64,000 nucleotides of DNA from Phanerodontia chrysosporium (GCA_001910725.1 MJGA01000004.1:1240001-1304000); one strand, 5' to 3'. Shown: positions 10,581 to 24,543, counted from the first letter of the stretch. Notes: a model not told the origin generated them from the sequence alone. Translations and numbers: made by a program.

Positions 10581-13500
10581 TCACAGTCCTTCCCGGATAA
10601 AGAGTGCCCCAAAAAGATATTGTATAGTCCGATATAAATCTAACAGTGCCAATGCTGCACATGAGTCGTAATCATGGTCGCGCTGGAGGAGGGGTGAGTC
10701 AGCCGAGTGCGTGAAAAGCATGTACTGAAAGGACGCACCAAGTTGTTCCTTGCGGTAGAACCAGAAGTAGCCAATGACAATGACTATCTGGCATATCATG
10801 GCTATCCAGAAGGGTGCGGACGCCATCGGCGAACCCTTGAGACCATCCTGGAAGTCCCATTTCGCCGCGTCTGGGAAGACACTCTCTGGTCCGACCTTAT
10901 TTGGTGCTGTCGCGCGGGCAACCATGACACAGATAGATCCGATGATTTGGGCGAAGGCCAGGGTGGCGCACACGTGCAAACGAGATAGGGTCTACGAGTC
11001 AATGAGTTAGAGACTCACGAACACTAGACGAGAAAAGGCAACTCACCTGCAAGAGAATCATACCAAGACCGACACCCTGGATGGCGTCGAGGACACCAAG
11101 CCACAACCACAAGGAGATGCCGAGGTAGGGACCCGCGTGTCCGGCCCATGGAATGTACAGAGCGAGCGATGAAGTACCCCACAACATCTGGCACCAACGC
11201 GGCGCGCCTAGACCGACGGCGAAGACGGGTAGCAACCAGGTGTGCGTCTTGGAGAAGAACGTGAGGATGTACATCATGATCGCCCAGACGCCGATGAAGA
11301 ACGCGATGACGAGAAGCAGAATCTGCCACTTGGGAATGGGAACTGCCCAAAGGAAACTCCAGTTACGGCCGTAGGGACCGCTGAGCCAGTAGTCGCGGAG
11401 GATTTCAGATCCCAAGAACCACAGGACAAGCTTGCGACGGAAGAGGGTCTTCAGGAAGTTCGGCACCTTCGGTGGGGTCTGACGGTAGTAGTCGGGGAGG
11501 CCGTAGAGCATGAGGTACGCGAACAAACCGCTGATGAGCGCCAACGGCCAGACGATGAGGACAATCCACCAGGGGGCCATGGCAGTGGACACTGAGCCAT
11601 TGAGGTGGTTACCCCAGTACCACAGCGCAGCGACCCAAATTTGCTGGGAACCTTGTACAATGCAGGCACGCATGGTCCAGACTTCCGTGGCGGCACCCTG
11701 AAAAATCTGTCAGTATTGCACACTTGCGCAGACGATCCGAAGGACACTTACAGCTTCTTCACCGAAGTTGAGACCGAAGAAGATAAACGCGGCCGAAGAC
11801 GCGACAGCGTAGGCCCAGGTCGCGATGCTCGTGAGGATGTCGTGGGCTCCGTGAAGCGCAGGCGTGACCGAAGGAAGCCCAATGAGGAAGAAGGCGAGAC
11901 CGAAGAACAACCATGGCGCAGACAGACAGTAGACGGACGGCTTGTACCGGAAGAGAACATACCACACCGCCGAAGATGCGAGGAAGACACCACCAAGGAC
12001 GTAGAGCTGGAGATCGGTCTGCCAGTTCTGTCCGGAGAGCAGGGTGATCTGGAAACTCGTCGCGCTCAACATCTGGCCGGCGGCGATGATAATGGTGTAG
12101 ATGGGCCATCCACCAATCTCCCTCGCCATAGCGATCTGAAGGCCCGTCATAATGACGACATCCTGGTGATCCGGGAGAGCACCACTGTAACCATCGGCAC
12201 CGGTGAAGCCCGACTGACTTGGTGAAGAAGGACGCGAGTGGTCAAAGGATGAAGGTGCCGGAGTGCCCCAGACGGAGTCGCGCTGTGACGAACGGATACT
12301 CGCGGCGCTGGAAAGCTTATCCTTCTTGACCTTGTCGAAGAAGGCCTCCTCGCTCTTGGTCAGGAACTTCTCGATCGACAGCTCGTGCTTGGAGTTGTGC
12401 GCGTTGAGTGCCTGAAGCTTCTGCGCGAACTCAGCAGTAACGCCTCCGTCCGCATCCGTAAACGCCGCCATAGCCTTGTTCAGTGGCGAGTCTGCCTTCT
12501 CCGTGACGATGGACGCGATGGATTCCACCGATGACACCCTCGAGTGCGATCCGAAGGGCCGGCTAGGTGCAGCATCGAGGAAGGGTCAGGAGCATGCTTG
12601 TTGTCGCGCGCGATTGTCTTGTTGGCCCTCTCCAAGAAGTTGCCGAAGTCTTGCCTGTTGTCCGTGCTTGCTCGTTCTGAGTGAAGTAATCGCCCTCATT
12701 GTCAGAGACATCCGTGCTGAAGGAGCCACGGCGACCATCTGGAAGGAGGCGCGGGGGTGCGTGGAGGCCATCCTGACCGGGTGTGAGCGTATCCTGGCTC
12801 CACTGGCCGGGCGAACTTGGCGGTCCTGGAGTGCGCGGGCTCTCGTTGATGCTAGCGGCATCCCAGGCAGGTTGTGACGGATGTGCTTGGTACTCGGGGT
12901 TCCAGTCATCGTGCTCGGCAATTGCATGTCCTCTGCCACCATCACAGTCGGAGGCGCGGAAAGCGTTGGGACCGGCAAGGCTGCGAGACATGGTGATACT
13001 GCGACGGTGGAAGTCCTCCATGCGCTGGCGCCATTCGACGACGGGGAAACGCTGGACCGCGGAGCGAGCACGGAGCATAGCACGTTCTTCCTCCGTAGAC
13101 TTCAGGGCCATCTTGATCGTCTTTGTCAACTGCGAGATCATGTGCTCCGTCGACGTCGACTCCACAGGGAACCACTATAAGAATCGTCAGCGCTCGCCCT
13201 CAACATCATTGACTGCAGAGTACGTACCCAACCGGGCATGAGACCCAGACCACCGAGACGAGAGCCGACACCGAGAGCACCTTTACGACCAAACTCGACG
13301 GCGACGAGACCGAAGGGCTCATCACGAGACGGGATCAGAGCGAAGTCGGCACCACTGAACAAGTATGGAGGCAGAGCAGTGAACTCGGGCTTGGAGTAGA
13401 CACGATCCGGGTACATCTCCATGAGACGATTGAGCTTCTCAGCCGCGAAACGACCATACAAATCGATGACGGGGCCGACTGCGATGAGCTGGATGGACGG

Positions 13501-16500
13501 ACGCTTCTCAAGTCTGCAAAGAAAAAGTGAGTGGTCGTGAACTATCGCCCACAAAAGACAACGTACAGAGATGGCATGACATCGGCGATGATATCGACAC
13601 CCTTTTGCTTGGACCAACGACCGACAAACACGAAGAGATCAGCATTCGGGTCCTGCTTGATACCAGCCCACTCCTGCGCCTGACGCTTGTGCTCGGGACG
13701 TTCCGCTCCGCAGCCTCGTCGATCTTGATGTCGCGGACAGAGACCGGGTTCTCGTCGAGCGCAGCGATATCCGTGGGGTCCGGGTTCGGCAGCGAGTCAA
13801 TGTGCTTGAGCGTCCAGAGCGCGGGGTACCGCGCCCACGAGCGCTTGCCGTACTTGTCAGACACACCCGCGACACCGACCGACTTCTGGTGCACCGAGAT
13901 GAAGGATGCGGCGGCGTGGAGCAGATTGAACGTGTTACCGAACTGCACGTACTTCGTACAGTGCTCTTTGCTGATGTTGAACGCCGAGCAGACTTCCTTC
14001 ATCTCCTCCTTTGTGCGAAGCGGCCACAGACCCTGGAACTCGGCGTTGTGCAGCGACAAGCAGACCGGGAGGACCTTCGGCAGGAGATAGATGGGCGCGA
14101 GCGCACCGTGGTAGTCATTGATGTGGTAGATATCGATGAGCGGGAAACGCTTGACGGTCGCAGCGATAGCCTGATTCCAAGTCGAGTAGAAGATGGCAGA
14201 GCTGAGATCGTCCATACGAGCGGGGTACGGGTCAGACTTGGTCTGCGCGCGGAACACCGGGCTGTCGAGGATGACGTAGGTAATGTTGTCCAGGACGTGC
14301 GTCTCCACCTCGATGAGGTAGGGCTCGCCGAAGATGATGACCTCGATCGGCTCTGCAGGCTCGCCAGGCGGGTACTCAAGGTCCTTGACCTTGGGAATGA
14401 CCCAGACCAGGTCGACATCCGTCATGGCCTTACCCATCAGACTAGACATGACACCGAGACCACCAATCTTGACCTTCAGCTTCCAGTCGATGATCTCGTA
14501 CTCGAGCGTCGCGATGAGCACCTTGCGGCGCTTGTTCTTGTCCTCCGGCCAGCCGATAATCTCCGTCTGCTTGTGGTGTCCACCGAAGACCTTCTCGCTC
14601 ATGTGCTCCTTGCTCAGGTTCGCACTCGACTTGTGGCCCAGCGCACCGAGAATGGGGAAGTAGTTGTGCTCCTTCGTCGGCTTAACACCCCACTTGTTGT
14701 ACTTGATGCCGTAGAACGACCACATGAAGATGACGACAGCGAGGGTACCGGTGATGAGAGGGATGGACAGCAGGAGGGCGTACATGATTGCGCCGACAGC
14801 AGACTGACCACGAGGCTCGAGAGTCCAGGTCAGGGTGGCGTCGTCGACGAGCAGCGCCCACGCGAGATGCGGGTGCGGGGGTGCAGACATATTCAGGTAG
14901 TTCGGCGCGGCGGTGTTGGGTGGCAGCCGGTCAAGAACACCATCAGAATCGACATCACCATAGTAGTAATCGTCGTAGCCCCAGACATTCAGCTGGACGT
15001 AGGTCGGCCAGGTCGCCATGATCTCGAGCTCCCATTTGCCGTCGTCGTTGTGCGTCATCTCTGCTGGAATACCCTGATCGAAACCCCACTGGTTGAAGGG
15101 ACCACGAGCAAGAAACTGAGGAACACGGCGAGGCTTCGGGTAGCCGCGATCCGCGTGCACAACGACAGCGGCCGATGCAGCAAGCGCGCTCCAGTCTGTC
15201 GACAGGGGATCAGCGCAAGCACACTACAGGAGTAATGAGATTCACATACACTGTACCATGATATGCTGGCCTTCCCAGAAATTGCCCTCGAACTCTTTCT
15301 CGTCGATAGTAGTCGTATCCTCCCAATTGCGCCACTCGGTCCAGTTCTGACCGAAGTTGGTCGAGTACCGGAACTTGTCTGCGCCGAATGCCTGATGCGT
15401 GAAGGTATACTGCCCGTTGCTGTATCCAAACGCATCGTTGTCGTAGTCAGACTCGGGGAAAACCATGACGTTCTTCGCCGATCCCTTGCGCAGAAGCAGA
15501 CGATCCTTGGACTAACAAAATCGTTAGTGAAGAGCGTCTGCGGGATAAATGTTAGGCACTTACGCCTGTCGAGCCCGCTCCATTCGGAGCACTCGGGTTA
15601 TTGACGAGGATCTCCAGAATGCCGTCGGGGACGCCCTCGAGAGTCGCCGACCAGGACCACATCGACGCGTCGACACCATTGATTGTCGAGAAGACTGGGT
15701 TCGCAATGTTGGTACAATTAATGCTGCCCTGGTTAATCGTGGGAGCCGAGCCGTGGCCAGAGGAGGACATGTTGAAGGAGAGCGACTGAGTGACGCTGTT
15801 GCAGTCCATCGGCATGTTGAACTCAAGCGTGATGTCGACGACGGTCGCGTTCGCGTCCGTCGATTCAGCATGAATGCGTGCGTCGTGGCCGGGGCGGAAG
15901 CCAGTCAAGGTAGGGTTCGGACCAACCCACTCCTCCTCGGGAACGAGAGCAAGGAAACCGAACGGCTGAGTCGTAAGCGAGGCCATGCAGCCGGTGTAGG
16001 GCGCCTTTCCATCATTGTAGTACGAAGACAGCGACTCCGCCAGTGTGTAGGTCTCGTATGGTGCGACAAGGTTGCGCACTGTCTGTCCAGCCTGGTAAGG
16101 AGAGGACATCCAGTGGTCCTTGTCCTTGCAGTCGTACTCCCAAGTCCTCGTCCGGTTCTCGTTGGTGTACAGGAGCCAGACTTGGTCGGTGTGGTTCCCT
16201 CCGAGGGTCTGTGAGCCGGGGATGCCAGAACGGGAGACGGACCAGAGACCCATCTCGGTCGGAGTGTCATTGGAACCGGGTCGTTCGATCTTGTAGGTCC
16301 AGTTGCCACGCTGTACGAGGTTGAAACCATCCTGGAGAGCATTGTAGATCGATCGCAGCTGGTTGAAACGTGCGAAGACACGGCGAGAGTCAGTAGTCGG
16401 ATCGAAATGGTCCAGGGAGTTCCAATCGTCGTGACATCCAACAAGGGACTTGTCGAGCGGCATGTTGAAGTACTGCTGTGAGCCAAGAGCATAGCATCCG

Positions 16501-18344
16501 TGGCGCTGCCATGCTTTGTTACTAATCATAGCTTGACGACTGATTGGAATGAGTGACTGGCTGCCAGTACAGGAAATCGATGAACTTACCCGTAGAGATA
16601 GTTGCTCGCGCCAGTGTCGTACAGGTAGAAGTTCTGCTCCTCGCCATAGTACAGAAGGGGGATACCAGGCATCACCAAGGACGTGATAAACGTTCCCAAG
16701 ACGCTCCTCTGCGTTCCGTTTTCCAGTGAAGGCCAGCGGAAGACATCGAAGTTACTCGTTCCGTACATGTGACGCGGGTCGAGAGTGCCGTTGGCGTTCA
16801 GGAAGTCATTCGTGACGAACATTTGGTTCCAGGCCGTGACGAAGTTGACGTCGATATCGTATGCGACTTGCAGGTTACCATCCATTCCGAGGAATCGAGT
16901 GAGAGAGCGATAGATGGAATAGTGGAATGCAACAGCATCGAGACCATTCAGAGGGGCATCGCGGAGGAAGAACTGGTTCTCATTTGCCGAAAGGTTTGCG
17001 GCGGCCAGGAAACCGGAGGAAGCTGTGTAGGTGTGCGACCGCGACCACTGCGTGACATATTTAGCGATTCAGCGTGGTAAGAGAATGCGATCAAACATAC
17101 TAGTAGAGTGCACCAAAAGTATCACCTCCAGTAACCTCTCCGGTGATGAAGAAGTTCGTCTTCCCCAGGGCATGAGCGCAAGCACGTGCACTAGACGCCC
17201 ACTCTGCGAGAGCATCCACTGTGACCTGAGTGGACTTGTCGATACGGATAGCGTCGATATCGAGAGCGGTAATCGTCATGCAGGCGAACGTCTTGAGCTT
17301 GTCCATGACCGACGGGCGCCATTCACGAAGACGATCTTGCACGGACGCGAACTTGGAAAGCTGACGTTGCCAATCGGGGTGGACACCAAAGGCCTCCATG
17401 TCACCGTACTGGTCGAAGTCGGACTCCATGCATCCACCACCCCAGCCAACATTCTCCTGACTACCATCGTTGGACCATAGAGGAGGGAGCTGGCAGCTGG
17501 TATTCCAGGTGTTGTTGATCTAAAGCGCAGCAGGGTCAGACGCCCGCGCGACTCTCGCGAGAGTTGTCTCGGACTTACCACAAAGTCCTTGTATTCGTCG
17601 AAACCCCATGGAGCGTAGCGCGGGTGCTTCCACACTGCATTATGCTCGTGAAGATCGAATGGAGCAGACGTGTTCAGATACCTGGGACATGGTTAGCACA
17701 GGACCTACGTCACACGCATATTAAAGCATATACGCACCCATCAAAGCCGACCAAGTCACCCATGGTTCCGACAGTGAAATCGGCCATGATATACATCCCG
17801 CGAGCATGAATTTCATCGATGGTCTGTTGCCAATCAGCGAGGGTGCCCCAGTGAGGATCCAGAACCGTAAAATCGAGGGGCGAGTAACCTGACGCGCATT
17901 AGACGTCAGAGCGAACACGCCGACAGGACGAGAGGACTTACTGTCGGCCTGCCACAACATGTTGATGAACGGGGTACCGGAGATGAAGATACCTCTGATG
18001 CCCATGCCCTGCAAGTAGTCCAGCTTGGAGACGAGACCTTTCAAGTCGCCTCCGAAGCGAAGTTGGGTCTCCCGCCAATCCCACTCGTAGACAGTGCCAA
18101 AGTAGTCATTGTTGGAAGGATCGCCATCCGCGAACTTGTCGAGAAGGATGGTGTAGAAGGGGATCTCGCGCCAGTTGGGAGGAGATGGTGTGTAGCTGGC
18201 TCGCTTGTTGGTGGTGTACTCCGTGGGAGATTGGGCGTTTTGATTGGTGTTGATGTTGTAGTCGACGAGGTCGTCGCGATATGGCGAGGCGCAGACGAAG
18301 GACGCGACCGTCAGCAGCGAGAGCGCTGCTTTGAACAGCCGCAT
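10581..18344 (-). CDS. AGS1: Cell-wall alpha-1,3-glucan synthase
   Basis: Builds the alpha-1,3-glucan layer of the fungal wall at the plasma membrane. About 2,400 residues in many exons. Order: signal peptide ([20 protein letters not shown]); GH13 alpha-amylase-like extracellular domain (about 18200-15500) with [14 protein letters not shown] (nucleophile Asp) and [11 protein letters not shown] (acid Glu); one membrane segment near 14750; GT5 glycogen-synthase-like domain (14600-13100) with the ADP/UDP-glucose-binding KIGGLGVM and a C-terminal [12 protein letters not shown] loop; a Ser-rich linker; then about ten membrane helices (12200-10600) typical of the Ags/Mok exporter region. In the linker the frame changes twice, near 12662 and 12581; one extra base at each gives the expected [20 protein letters not shown] segment, and no GT donor is present to invoke an intron. 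Ends with TGA at 10581. Confidence 0.96.
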
Positions 18345-20470
18345 GCTGAGTAGGGGGAGAGTACACTAGGGGCTATGAGACAGGATGGTATCGTCGTGCT
18401 GTCGAGGTATTCGTGTGCGGGAGGTATAGACCGTTCCTATGGAGAAGACGCCTCTGGGGATGGGGAAAGGAATGAAGGGAGGCGGACGCGATTCCTGCCT
18501 GGAATTATGCTTGTGTGTACAGAGGCGAGGGGCGGCAGAGGGCCTCGACGTGAAGTCGGTCTAAGGAAGGTGGAGGAAAGGTTGAGAGGGATCACCAGGC
18601 CCTCGTTTTATTCGTTTTCTCGCCAGCGGGGTCTAGACGCCGCTTGCGGCAGCAACCCGGTTTTAGACGCCCATGCCGGCCAGTTTGCCCCTTGCGGCCG
18701 GCCCTCGCTCTATGCCTCTCTCTCCTCCCAGCATCCACCGCCATGTGCGTCGGCGGGGGCTGCGTGTGTGCGACAGCAGCACTAGATTCCGCCCAGAATC
18801 GCCACACCACCCTAGCCGCGGGTACAGGGCATGGGAGCCTCCGAGACCATCCCTCCGAGTCCGTGCCGATTAGCCAAAAGTAAACTGCAGGAGAGCGTGA
18901 CGGATGCGTATCTGCGCCGACAGCCCTGATGCGCATCAAAGCGACGTCGCCCGCCTCGCGCTGCTGGCCAATGCCAACCGTGCCAAGCTATCTCCGGGCC
19001 CTGATCAGAACGTTGTTATCGCGATCCGCGCACACTCGCTCGCGAAGGAAGCTCACCAAACTGCCGGTCCACTCGGACGCACCGCCAGACTCTGTGTATC
19101 CCATCCGCCGAGAGAGAACGGACTACATATGCTCAGGATGACTCGCAGAATGTGCACAGCTCGCGCTCTTGATCCGCGAACAATGGAAGCTATTTACCTC
19201 CGCTGTAGGACGGACCCTTTGTGGATGCTGCCAGACCTCGCTCGTCGCGCACCCACCTTGTCGAAACGAGATGCGCTTTGCTACACACGTATGCGATGCG
19301 AGGATAGCAGATCACGTCGCAACTGTGAGCTTAAGTCTCCAAGTACCCATGAACAACATCCGTCACTATTCATCAATTCCAAAGCAATTCGTAGACTATT
19401 CGTCAGTTTCGACGCCCGCACCGGAGAATTGAGAGCAAAAGCGTGGAAGACGTGCAGGGCGGAACACACCTAGTTTTGATGGGCTGTTCATGTGCAGTGA
19501 CCACTGACAGGGTAAATGTCAGCTGGTAGATACACGTAGTCTTGCGCCGACAGGCTCATGTACTGAAAAGTCCACACTCGACAGTGCGGCTCACACTGCA
19601 GTCACCATCGCATGAGTGCTTACCTTTCAACGCTTCAAGGCACCCGTGTACCCTGGATACTTGTCACTCGCTTTACAGGCTGAGCACGACCTCGACAGGA
19701 GCCCTTGTACCTTGATTGCTTAGCCTGCCTGTCGTCAGCTCAGTGGTAGCAGTGCAGACCAGCCTCCAGATATGCCGACCTGCACGAAAGCCTCAGTGAA
19801 ACGGTCGCCAGCGTTACCTGCACGAGCCGTCGACGCGCTCGCGTACAGGCTGTGTCCTGTCAACAACCGCGCACGGCCGAATGGTATTGCCCAATCTTCG
19901 CTTCGTATTTCATCCTCACTAAGTATCCGGCCTTGCTTGTGGTCTCCCGACGTTCTTTCCAACGTTCTTTACGCACATCGGCCCGCCCCAGTCGACAAGG
20001 GTCCTTTACTGGCCAGACTCATCAAGCATCTATCAGGGCTTGGTCACATCGCGCTCAACGTGCCTGGAGGCCTTCTGCACACACGGTCGAGGATAATAGT
20101 CGGTTTACAGAGGTGGCTCTGAAGTAGTAAGGAGTTCCCAGGTTCGTCCAACATCCAGCATCCTCCTCTCACTCACAATTGTGGGTGAGACGCTGAAGCT
20201 TTGTCCTATCTGCTCTTGTTGTCTGTCCTCAATTCAGGTCATCCTTGTCCCGCTTTCACTCCCTGCATTTCCTTCTGTCTCGTCTTTACCTTCCACCTCG
20301 TCTCTCGACCGGTCGAGCAGCGTCCTAACTGACATCTCTGCCTGGTCTCTGCAGAGATCTTCAACTTTTTCTCTCCAAGCGGTCCTCTCTGTCGCTTTCT
20401 GAACGATAATACGAACACTATATTGTCATCTCTCGGGTCCTACTATACTTGATACCCTCTACACGACATC
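18345..20470. other. 2.1 kb divergent intergenic region, AGS1 / STE11
   Basis: No convincing gene. The longest plus-strand reading frame (18904-19473) encodes an Arg/Cys-rich chain without family features and is unlikely to be real. The stretch 20195-20340 just upstream of STE11 is strongly pyrimidine-rich, as expected for a fungal 5' leader. Being far longer than other gaps here, it probably carries the regulatory DNA of both flanking genes. Confidence 0.5.
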
Positions 20471-23400
20471 ATGGCTGCGGTCTTCATGAATGGAAACTCT
20501 CTGCACCCTCCAGACGACCAACCCGTCTCTCAGGCATCCACGCCATCCTCACCCAACGCCACCTTCATGATACAACAAGGCCAGACCAGCTTGCCTGCCT
20601 TCAGCCTGAGTGGAACAGGCTATCTTGATAGTCAATCGCAGCCAAGCACTCCGACTTCCTCGACGACGAATGTATCTCTTGAACCCCCACCAAACATGTC
20701 GTTCCCGGACTACTTACGCACTTGGAACGATGCACACGTCGCTGCATGGCTGGCGAGCATTAAATGTCCTCATCATGCGACCATATTCCGCGCCAATGAC
20801 ATCCGCGGGGACGTACTGCTGGAGCTGGACCAGCCGACCTTGAAGGAGATGGGAGTTTTCACCGTCGGCGACAGGATCAGGATCGTGGCCGGTGTCAAGG
20901 CACTGAGACAGAGGTGCTCCTCGGCCTCGACAAGCCACAACCGACCGCGCGTACAGGAGCACAGCCGGACCGGCAGCGTCAGCAGCGAAGGCTCATACTC
21001 GTCTCCCGTATCGCGACATGGGCCTCGAAGACTGGACAACGGCCGCCCCGCACCGTTGCACCTCACGCCGAATACAGGTTCCGAGAGCCTCCCACGCCTG
21101 GTTCGTGACGGCCAAGACTCCACGAGGACAGGTCCCGCAGGCCGTCCCCTTCCCCAGCCAAATACGGGGTCCACAAACGTCCACACACCAAGCAGCCGAC
21201 CTGGCCTTCCACCGATCCCTCCGCCCCCGCGCGGGCAACCACCGCCTCCGCCATCCAATGCTCGCCCTACGCCACGTTCACTGCTGCCTCCGAGCCAGCT
21301 CTCAGGGCGGAGGACGCCCACGCTTTCGGAGGCACCAGCCTTCAACACAAGCCAGCCGCTGCCGCTGCCGCCACCGGGGCAGAGCCTGCCACCACGGCCC
21401 GTGCGCTCGCCCTCGCCTCTGCAGAACAGCCAGCTGCCGAACCGCAATATCACGCGCTCGCCACACGAGCACGCCCGCAACGCGTCTCTGTCGGGCATCG
21501 CCTCGCCCGTCGCGCCGCCAAAGCCGCAGACGCGCCCGTCGACCGGGCCCAGCAGCCATCCGTACTCGTCGCAGCACTCATCCGGCAACCCCTCGGCGCT
21601 GTCGCCCATCGCCGAGGCGTTCCGCGACTCGCAGCGCCATGCGGCGTCGACGCCGTCGCCGCCCACGAACAGCTCGGGCGCGTTCCGCGTGGGCGCAGGC
21701 CCGTTCAACCGGCCGACCACGCCGTCGTCGAACACGCCATCGCTGGATGATATCAGGCGCAAGGTCATCAAGTTCACTGTCCCGAAGAAGGCAAGTCGTC
21801 CATGGTTCCCGTCTGGGACTGCTCGGGCGGAGTGGAGATTCTCGAGCGGGCGCTGAAGAAGCTGCGCGGTCTCGAGGACAGCCATGCACCGCAGGTGGAG
21901 ATTATTGATGGAGGGTTGACTGTCGATGGATGGGGTGTGTTCTCAGATATGAATAGCGAGGGCCCAAGTAAGTCTGGCATCCTACCTACATGCAGTAACC
22001 ACCATCTGATCATCCGTGTAGGAATACCACTCTCGGAGTTGCAACTGTTGTCCATCTGCCAAGCGTCTCCAGACGAGCCTGCTCGCGAGAACGGGCTCAT
22101 CCTCCGGCAGATGAAGCGACCTAGGACGAGCCCTACGAGCCCGTACCTCACGACGTTCTCGAAGGCTTCCGGCAGCACGGATACCATCAACGATAGCTTG
22201 GCTCCCCCGAGCGACCGTACATCCCCGCAGCCTGGCACGAAGGCCTACAAGCGTGCGAGCTCCGTTAGCATCCTCAGCGGGCTCGGGGTGCAAATTCCTG
22301 ATGCGCCAGAGTCGTCTGCAGCCCCTAGCGTAGAGGAGAGCCCGTCAAAGAGCCCGAGCAAGAAGGGCAAGCTGCGCAACTTCTTCGGGCAGCGCCCGCC
22401 GAGCGAGCTGATCACGACACACCTCGCGGAGTACTTCCCCTTCACGGAGAAGAAGGTGCTCGAGCGCACGCGCCGCCAGAGCATGATGCGCGGCCCGACG
22501 AACCGCAGGGACAGCATCATGTCTCTCAACCCGCGCGCACAGTCGCGCTTCAGCGTCAGCACGCAGGGCTCGCGCGCGTCGAACCGCAACTCGGTCGCGT
22601 CGCGCATGTCCGTCGCGTCGAGCTTCCGCGAGCGTTCGCCCCCGCCGCCGATGCCCGAGGTCTCAGGCTCGCCGCCGCGCGTGTCGATCTCCAACGAGGA
22701 CGGGCGCCCGCTCGAGCTCTCGACGACTACGGAGAGCAAGCGCATGTCTCGCCCGCACCTCCTGCCCCCCGTCGCGTTCCCGTCGGAATCGCTCGCCGAA
22801 TCGCTGAACCTCACGGCTCGCGCCCGAGCTCGAGGCTGTCGGTGGCGTCGTCGAAGCGCATGAGCTACATCCAAGAGCTTCGGAGCAAGCGCGACGTGTC
22901 TGACACTGCTAGTATGATCACTGTGGACGAGATCACTGCTGAGGTCGAGAGCCGGAGAGAGACGCTGGGATCGAAGGACTCTTCAGATAGCGAGGAGTGG
23001 ACCGCCGTGGAGTCCAATGATGGCGACACCAAGAGCATACGAGAGATCCCCGAAGAGGAGGAAGAGGAAGAGTATGAAGAAGAGGAAGAGGAGGAGGAGG
23101 AATTCGAAGAGGATGAAGACGACGTCACGGAAGGTACCCTTACTGACGAGGAAGGCGAGCCGAAAGCCATCACCTCTCGAGGAGGTAAGTCCTGCAATCT
23201 TCTCGCAGGCACCCACATGCTTATTTCATGTACCTGCAGAACGGACGATCAAGTGGATCAAGGGCGCTCTCATTGGCTCCGGATCCTTCGGCAAAGTTTA
23301 CTTGGGCATGGACGCCGCGACTGGCTTGCTCATGGCAGTGAAGCAGGTCGAGCTGCCGTCGCAGACAGCGCCAAATGCAGAACGCAAGCAGAGCATGCTC

Positions 23401-24255
23401 AACGCTCTTGAGCGTGAGATCGAGCTTCTCAAGGACCTTCACCACGAGAATATCGTCCAGTACCTCTGTGAGTGCTTCAATTGTGGCATTCATCGCTTGT
23501 GCTGACTTTTCCCCAAGCTTCCTGCGTCGATGAAGACCACCTCAACATTTTCCTCGAGTATGTGCCCGGCGGCTCGGTGACGTCGCTCCTGCGCAACTAC
23601 GGCGCGTTCGAGGAGCAGCTCGTGCGGAACTGGGTGCGGCAGATCCTGCTGGGCCTGAACTACCTGCACGAGCGGGACATCATCCACCGCGACATCAAGG
23701 GCGCGAACATGCTCGTCGACAACAAGGGCGGCATCAAGATCTCGGACTTTGGCATCTCGAAGAAGGTCGAGGACAGTGCGTGCCTCCGTCGTCCGCATCC
23801 TGCTGTGCTCCTCGCGTGCTCACCGTGGTTCCCGCTAGACTTGCTGCCCGGCAGCCGCGCGCACCGCCCGTCGATGCAGGGTTCCGTGTTCTGGATGGCC
23901 CCCGAGGTCGTCAAACAGACGGCGTACACGCAGAAGGCGGACATCTGGAGCGTCGGCTGTCTCATCGTCGAGATGCTCACCGGAGAGCATCCCTTCCCGC
24001 ACTTGACACAGATGCAGGCCATCTTCAAGGTGCGCCGGTGTCTGCCCTACGTCACTCCGCGAGTGGCATGCTAATTTTTGCTGAATCTCACAGCTTGGTA
24101 TGAGTGCGAAACCAACCATCCCCGCGGACATCTCTGCGGATGCCGAAAACTTCCTCCAGCTGACCTTCGAGCTGGACCACGAGAAGCGGCCGTCCGCAGC
24201 AGAGCTCCTCAAGCACCCATGGCTCGCGAACCTGCCGGCGACGCTGGGCCTGTAG
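20471..24255 (+). CDS. STE11: MAPK kinase kinase Ste11/Byr2 (SAM, RA, kinase)
   Basis: Top kinase of the pheromone/filamentation MAPK cascade. SAM domain at about 20700-20920 ([32 protein letters not shown]). A long Pro/Ser-rich linker follows, then a Ras-association region (21755-22110: VIKFTVPKK ... [20 protein letters not shown] ... [13 protein letters not shown]). A second Ser-rich linker ends in an acidic Glu tract (23050-23120). Kinase domain from 23240: IGSGSFGKV loop, VKQV lysine, [22 protein letters not shown] activation segment. Four introns inside or just before the kinase domain splice cleanly. Two frame changes lack any usable intron: at 21790 (GG; one more G gives [13 protein letters not shown]) and at 22823 (CCC; one more C gives [15 protein letters not shown]). 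Both are probably sequence errors, since all catalytic residues are intact. Stop at 24253-24255. Confidence 0.94.
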
Positions 24256-24543
24256 GCCGGCAGCTCCCGTTGTTTATTCGTATAATTACTTCATCTTTTG
24301 TCCCTGGAACTCGTTGTCTTTGCGTCTCCTCACTTCCACCCTTTCGCACCTCGCCTTGCACATCTGACCCTTGCTTTCTTTGTATATCTAGCTTGCTCGG
24401 CACCCGTGAATTGCTATGCACGCCCCCATCGCAAGATCCACGTAGCTAGGCTATGGCAAACACACTCATATGCTGTCGTCTGAGAAACCAATGCTTTTCT
24501 TTTTTTCGTGCTGTCGACTCTCCTACGCCGTGTGCATCCCACC

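Noticed and set aside
13802..15235. Long plus-strand frame (477 codons) antisense to AGS1
   Set aside because: It mirrors the GT5 coding exons, is Arg/Leu/Val/Asp-biased as expected of an antisense shadow of G+C-rich codons, and has no family features.
18904..19473. 189-codon plus-strand frame in the AGS1/STE11 gap
   Set aside because: Arg/Cys/His-rich with no motif, no splice partners, and poor codon pattern compared with neighbours.
19733..19765. tRNA-like A box (GTCAGCTCAGTGGTAGCAG)
   Set aside because: No matching B box (GGTTCGANTCC) follows at a proper distance and no cloverleaf can be folded by eye.
20773..21885. 370-codon minus-strand frame opposite STE11
   Set aside because: Gly/Arg-rich mirror of a Pro/Ser-rich linker; no independent evidence.
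20471..22863. Programmed ribosomal frameshifting in STE11
   Set aside because: No slippery heptamer is seen, and similar breaks occur in many unrelated genes of the window, which points to sequence error.
23040..23130. GAA/GAG repeat as a microsatellite element
   Set aside because: It is an in-frame acidic Glu tract of STE11 and needs no separate feature.
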